This document shows, piece after piece, positions 22,898 to 25,393 of a stretch of DNA of 25,393 bases (within the stretch, counting starts at the first letter, position 1; every line of letters starts with the position of its first letter). Location of the stretch: contig CAJWAW010000010.1 of assembly GCA_913020255.1 (NCBI GenBank), positions 1 through 25,393 on the forward strand, read 5' to 3'. A model generated the notes under the pieces. That model saw only the letters and a list, made by a program, of their open reading frames with translations, had not been told where the DNA came from and ran no database searches. The translations under genes and the position numbers were made by a program. This DNA is from an uncultured Fidelibacterota bacterium (GTDB lineage: Bacteria; Marinisomatota; Marinisomatia; SCGC-AAA003-L08; GCA-002707645).

Positions 22898-23704
22898 TTG
22901 AATACAATTAATTTTGATTTTTTAGAGTTCGCTATTAAGCTAGCTAAAAATACTGGCAAGATACAAATGTCTTATTTTGGTAATATTTCATCTATTGATA
23001 ACAAATCATCCAAAATTGACCTTTTAACTGAAGCTGATAAAAAATCAGAAGACTATATTATAAATGAAATAAAAAACAAATATCCATCACATTCAATATT
23101 ATCAGAAGAATGTGGATTAATAAATAAAAATAGTAAATATAAGTGGATTATAGATCCATTAGATGGAACAACAAACTTCGTTCATAATCTTCCGATTTTT
23201 GCTGTATCTATAGGCTTACAAAAAAATGATCAAACAATATGTGCAGTTGTTTATAATCCAGCAGCTGATAAATGTTTCTATGCATATGATAAACAACCGG
23301 CATATTTAAATAATACGATTATAAATGTTACTAATACTAAAAATATAAACAATTGCTTACTTGCTACTGGATTCCCGTATCTTCATGATAGTCGATATGA
23401 CTTATCTTTTGAAATATTTAAAGAGTTTTATGATATAACAAGAGGATTAAGGAGGTTAGGAGCAGCTGCATTAGATTTATGTTTTGTTGCAATGGGAAGA
23501 TTTGATGGATTTTATGAATATGAACTTAATCCATGGGATACATGTGCTGGAGCACTTATCGTTAAACAGGCTGGTGGAATTGTCACTGATTGGGATAATA
23601 ATAAACTAGATATTAATAATGGTAGAATTTTAGCTTCAAATAAAAAAATTCATAATAGTATGACAAGTATTTTAAATAAAAAAAAATATAAATTATTTTT
23701 TTAA
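22898..23704 (+). CDS. suhB: Inositol monophosphatase family protein (SuhB-like)
   Basis: A 268-residue Mg2+-dependent, Li+-sensitive type phosphatase acting on myo-inositol 1-phosphate or a similar sugar phosphate. Metal-binding residues are visible: Glu70 and Glu71 (LSEECG), DPLDGTTNF (86-94), and WDTCAG with Asp214 (213-218); GAAALDL (188-194) is also conserved. The SuhB role in transcription antitermination is known in E. coli but cannot be inferred here. The start is TTG, immediately after the upstream TAG; no ATG is near. Its last 12 bases overlap the convergent ligase gene. Confidence 0.92.
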   Translation: MNTINFDFLEFAIKLAKNTGKIQMSYFGNISSIDNKSSKIDLLTEADKKSEDYIINEIKNKYPSHSILSEECGLINKNSKYKWIIDPLDGTTNFVHNLPIFAVSIGLQKNDQTICAVVYNPAADKCFYAYDKQPAYLNNTIINVTNTKNINNCLLATGFPYLHDSRYDLSFEIFKEFYDITRGLRRLGAAALDLCFVAMGRFDGFYEYELNPWDTCAGALIVKQAGGIVTDWDNNKLDINNGRILASNKKIHNSMTSILNKKKYKLFF

Positions 23705-24808
23705 TTTCTCAATATTGTCTTTAATTATTTTTTTAAAACAATCATCTTTTTCATATAATTGAATTTGATCATTATAGTATGAATGATTAGTATTAATTCT
23801 ATGAAGCAACTTATCCATTGCGTGTCCAATGTTTAAATCGTTTATTTCAGGTTCTAGTGCAGAAATAGTATTTTTAATTATTGATTTAATATCTTCCTCA
23901 TTCCCATCTTCATCGATAATCAATTTGGCTTCCATACCATATCTAGTAGCTCTCCATTTATTTTCATGAATTATCCAACTGTCTAAATAGGGTAATTGAG
24001 TCCCAGTGTCATAATGATTACACAAACCAACAACCAAGGCTTGTATTAAAGCTGCTAGATCTCTAATATTCATTAAATCTGGTATACTATCACATACTCT
24101 TATTTCAACTGTCCCATAACCTGGATGCGGTCTTATATCCCACCATATTTCTCTTATAGAAGAAATAGACTCAGCTCTTACGAGCGTTCTCATAAGCTTT
24201 TGAAACTCTCCATAATTGGTTAACTTAACTGGGATACCAGTGTTAGGTAAGCCTTCAAATATTTTTGTTCGTGTTGATGCTAGGCCAGTCTTTTCACCCT
24301 CAAAGTAAGGTGAATTAGCAGACAATGCAATTAAATATGGTATATATCTTCTCATTCCATTGACAACAGCTATAGCCATTTCTCCAGTTTGCACACCTAC
24401 GTGTACATGAATACCAGTAATCAGCAACCTCCTTAATGGCCACTGCATTCTATCCAAAAAATCTACATATCTTTTATTATCTGTTACAGATTGATCTGCA
24501 ACTCTTGAAAATGGATGAATTGGCATTGAAAGTAAGTCTAAATTATTTTTGTTTGCATATTCAATAGCCATATCAATCTTAGGCTTTATATCTAAACATA
24601 AATCATCAACATTATTACATACATCAGTTGTTATTTCAACAATACATTGCAACAACTCTTCTTTAAAAAAGAAGTTATCTTTGAAATGATCAAGTATTTT
24701 AGGGGCACCATTTGTCAATGCTAATGAATCACTATCAACAGTAAATAATTCCAACTCTAGACCTAGTGTAGGATTTGGTGAACCATTAAATTTTAGCTTA
24801 TTAGGCAT
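23693..24808 (-). CDS. Carboxylate-amine ligase, glutamate-cysteine ligase GCS2 (YbdK-like) family
   Basis: A 371-residue ATP-dependent ligase of the GCS2 superfamily, joining the gamma-carboxyl of glutamate to an amine (cysteine in some members). Motifs: TLGLELELFTVD (14-25) with the metal-binding glutamates, ELLQCIVEITTDVC (51-64), TGIHVHVG (131-138), ALSANSP followed by GEKTGLASTR, and IWWDIRPHPGYGTVEIRVCD (221-240). Length fits the family. YbdK-type members have weak glutamate-cysteine ligase activity, so the exact amine is not certain; no gshB is in the window. It starts 8 bases after the purL stop, implying co-transcription, although a functional tie is not evident. Confidence 0.9.
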   Translation of the reverse strand: MPNKLKFNGSPNPTLGLELELFTVDSDSLALTNGAPKILDHFKDNFFFKEELLQCIVEITTDVCNNVDDLCLDIKPKIDMAIEYANKNNLDLLSMPIHPFSRVADQSVTDNKRYVDFLDRMQWPLRRLLITGIHVHVGVQTGEMAIAVVNGMRRYIPYLIALSANSPYFEGEKTGLASTRTKIFEGLPNTGIPVKLTNYGEFQKLMRTLVRAESISSIREIWWDIRPHPGYGTVEIRVCDSIPDLMNIRDLAALIQALVVGLCNHYDTGTQLPYLDSWIIHENKWRATRYGMEAKLIIDEDGNEEDIKSIIKNTISALEPEINDLNIGHAMDKLLHRINTNHSYYNDQIQLYEKDDCFKKIIKDNIEKLKK

Positions 24809-24816
24809 ATATTTAT

Positions 24817-25393
24817 TTATTCCATTATCTTTTCTAAACTATGGTTATAAGCATCAGATATATCTTTCTTACTAATTAATATTGAATTATTAATACTAAG
24901 CTTATTATCATTTGTAACTTTACCAATAGTTTGAGTTTGAATATTGTATTTTTTTGATAATAATACAAGGTCATATAAACTTCCTTCATTTATTGAAGCA
25001 AGAATAAGACTTGGGCACTCTCCAAATAACAACTCATCATCTCTTAATTTATGATCAATATGGATTTGTGCACCTAGTGAACTTGGTGAAGAAATCACAC
25101 TCTCAGCTATTGCTACTGAAATACCACCATCAGAAACATCATGGGCAGAATTAATTAAATTATTATTAATTAATTCTAAGCATAACTGCTGTAAATTCAA
25201 TTCTTCTGATGAATTAAAGATAGCTAAAGGTCCAATTACTTTATTGTATTTTTCTTGTAAATAGGTTGACCCACCAAGTGTAGGATTTATATTTCCAAGT
25301 AAAATAATAAGGTCGCCTTCATTAGAAAAGTTAATTGTCATATAATTATCAATATTATCTAAGCATCCTACCATACCTATCATAGGAGTAGGA
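24817..25393 (-). CDS. purL: Phosphoribosylformylglycinamidine synthase II, C-terminal part (cut by window end)
   Basis: The frame stays open to the right edge of the window; only the C-terminal 192 codons are present, so the gene continues beyond 25393. PurL makes FGAM from FGAR, ATP and glutamine-derived ammonia in purine synthesis. The segment begins PTPMIGMVG, the conserved junction before the AIRS C-terminal domain, and includes LGNINPTLGGSTY, NSAHDVSDGGISVAIAES (the His-Asp-Ser-Asp-Gly-Gly motif) and LLFGECPSLIL. The internal ATG at 25383 is not a real start because the conserved sequence runs through it. Truncation is due to the window, not a mutation. Confidence 0.95.
   Translation of the reverse strand, partial: PTPMIGMVGCLDNIDNYMTINFSNEGDLIILLGNINPTLGGSTYLQEKYNKVIGPLAIFNSSEELNLQQLCLELINNNLINSAHDVSDGGISVAIAESVISSPSSLGAQIHIDHKLRDDELLFGECPSLILASINEGSLYDLVLLSKKYNIQTQTIGKVTNDNKLSINNSILISKKDISDAYNHSLEKIME

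Noticed and set aside
23680..23702. Inverted repeat of A and T only (AAAAAAATA and TATTTTTTT) where suhB and the ligase gene converge
   Set aside because: A 9-bp stem made only of A-T pairs is too weak for a confident terminator and is common by chance in this composition, although its place over both stop codons is suggestive.
24817..25383. Complete short gene starting at the ATG at 25383
   Set aside because: The PurL signature runs through the ATG to the window edge (PTPM-IGMVG), so this is the tail of a larger gene.

Overview
The window is a compact, very AT-rich chromosomal segment (roughly 30% G+C by eye) from a Gram-negative, probably free-living marine bacterium. Supporting signs are a TonB-dependent outer-membrane receptor, a lipoprotein, periplasmic gamma-glutamyltransferase, Na+-coupled symporters, and a choice-of-anchor B protein ending in a dockerin-like duplicated calcium loop. 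That last architecture, together with the gene mix, suggests the FCB group and specifically something like Marinimicrobia (SAR406). This assignment is an inference from gene style, not from a marker gene. No mobile element, CRISPR array or rRNA is visible. Many junctions overlap by 1-23 bases, and GTG/TTG starts are used in several places.

Layout. (1) 17-12661, minus strand: reading leftwards, RNase HII fused to a decayed YraN-like domain, gamma-glutamyltransferase, signal peptidase I with a large insertion, a membrane protein and two coiled-coil proteins. Then comes an unbroken chain of ten overlapping genes: unknown, cold-shock protein, TPMT-type methyltransferase, folB, folK, deoxynucleoside kinase, a 42-codon membrane microprotein, quinone oxidoreductase, pgk and tpiA. 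The block ends with secG, tRNA-Leu(GAG) and a TPR protein. (2) 12705-16399, plus strand: a TPP riboswitch, a TonB-dependent receptor and an SSS-family symporter, together a predicted import route for thiamine or a thiamine precursor across both membranes. (3) 16380-20233, minus strand: dockerin/choice-of-anchor B protein, YhbY RNA-binding protein, a ketol-acid reductoisomerase homologue with altered active site, and a cysteine-rich lipoprotein. (4) 20234-20533: a divergent intergenic region holding a candidate pseudoknotted small RNA with its own promoter and a strong terminator. (5) 20534-23704, plus strand: malate dehydrogenase, alanine/glycine:cation symporter, inositol-monophosphatase family enzyme. 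(6) 23693-25393, minus strand: purL (cut by the window end) followed by a GCS2-type carboxylate-amine ligase.

The most unusual items are the IlvC homologue in which two catalytic positions are replaced in a gap-free alignment, the RnhB-YraN fusion with a dead nuclease domain, the TPP aptamer whose P4 helix is itself the Shine-Dalgarno sequence of a receptor-symporter operon, the pseudoknotted intergenic RNA, and the 42-residue membrane microprotein held between two stop/start overlaps.
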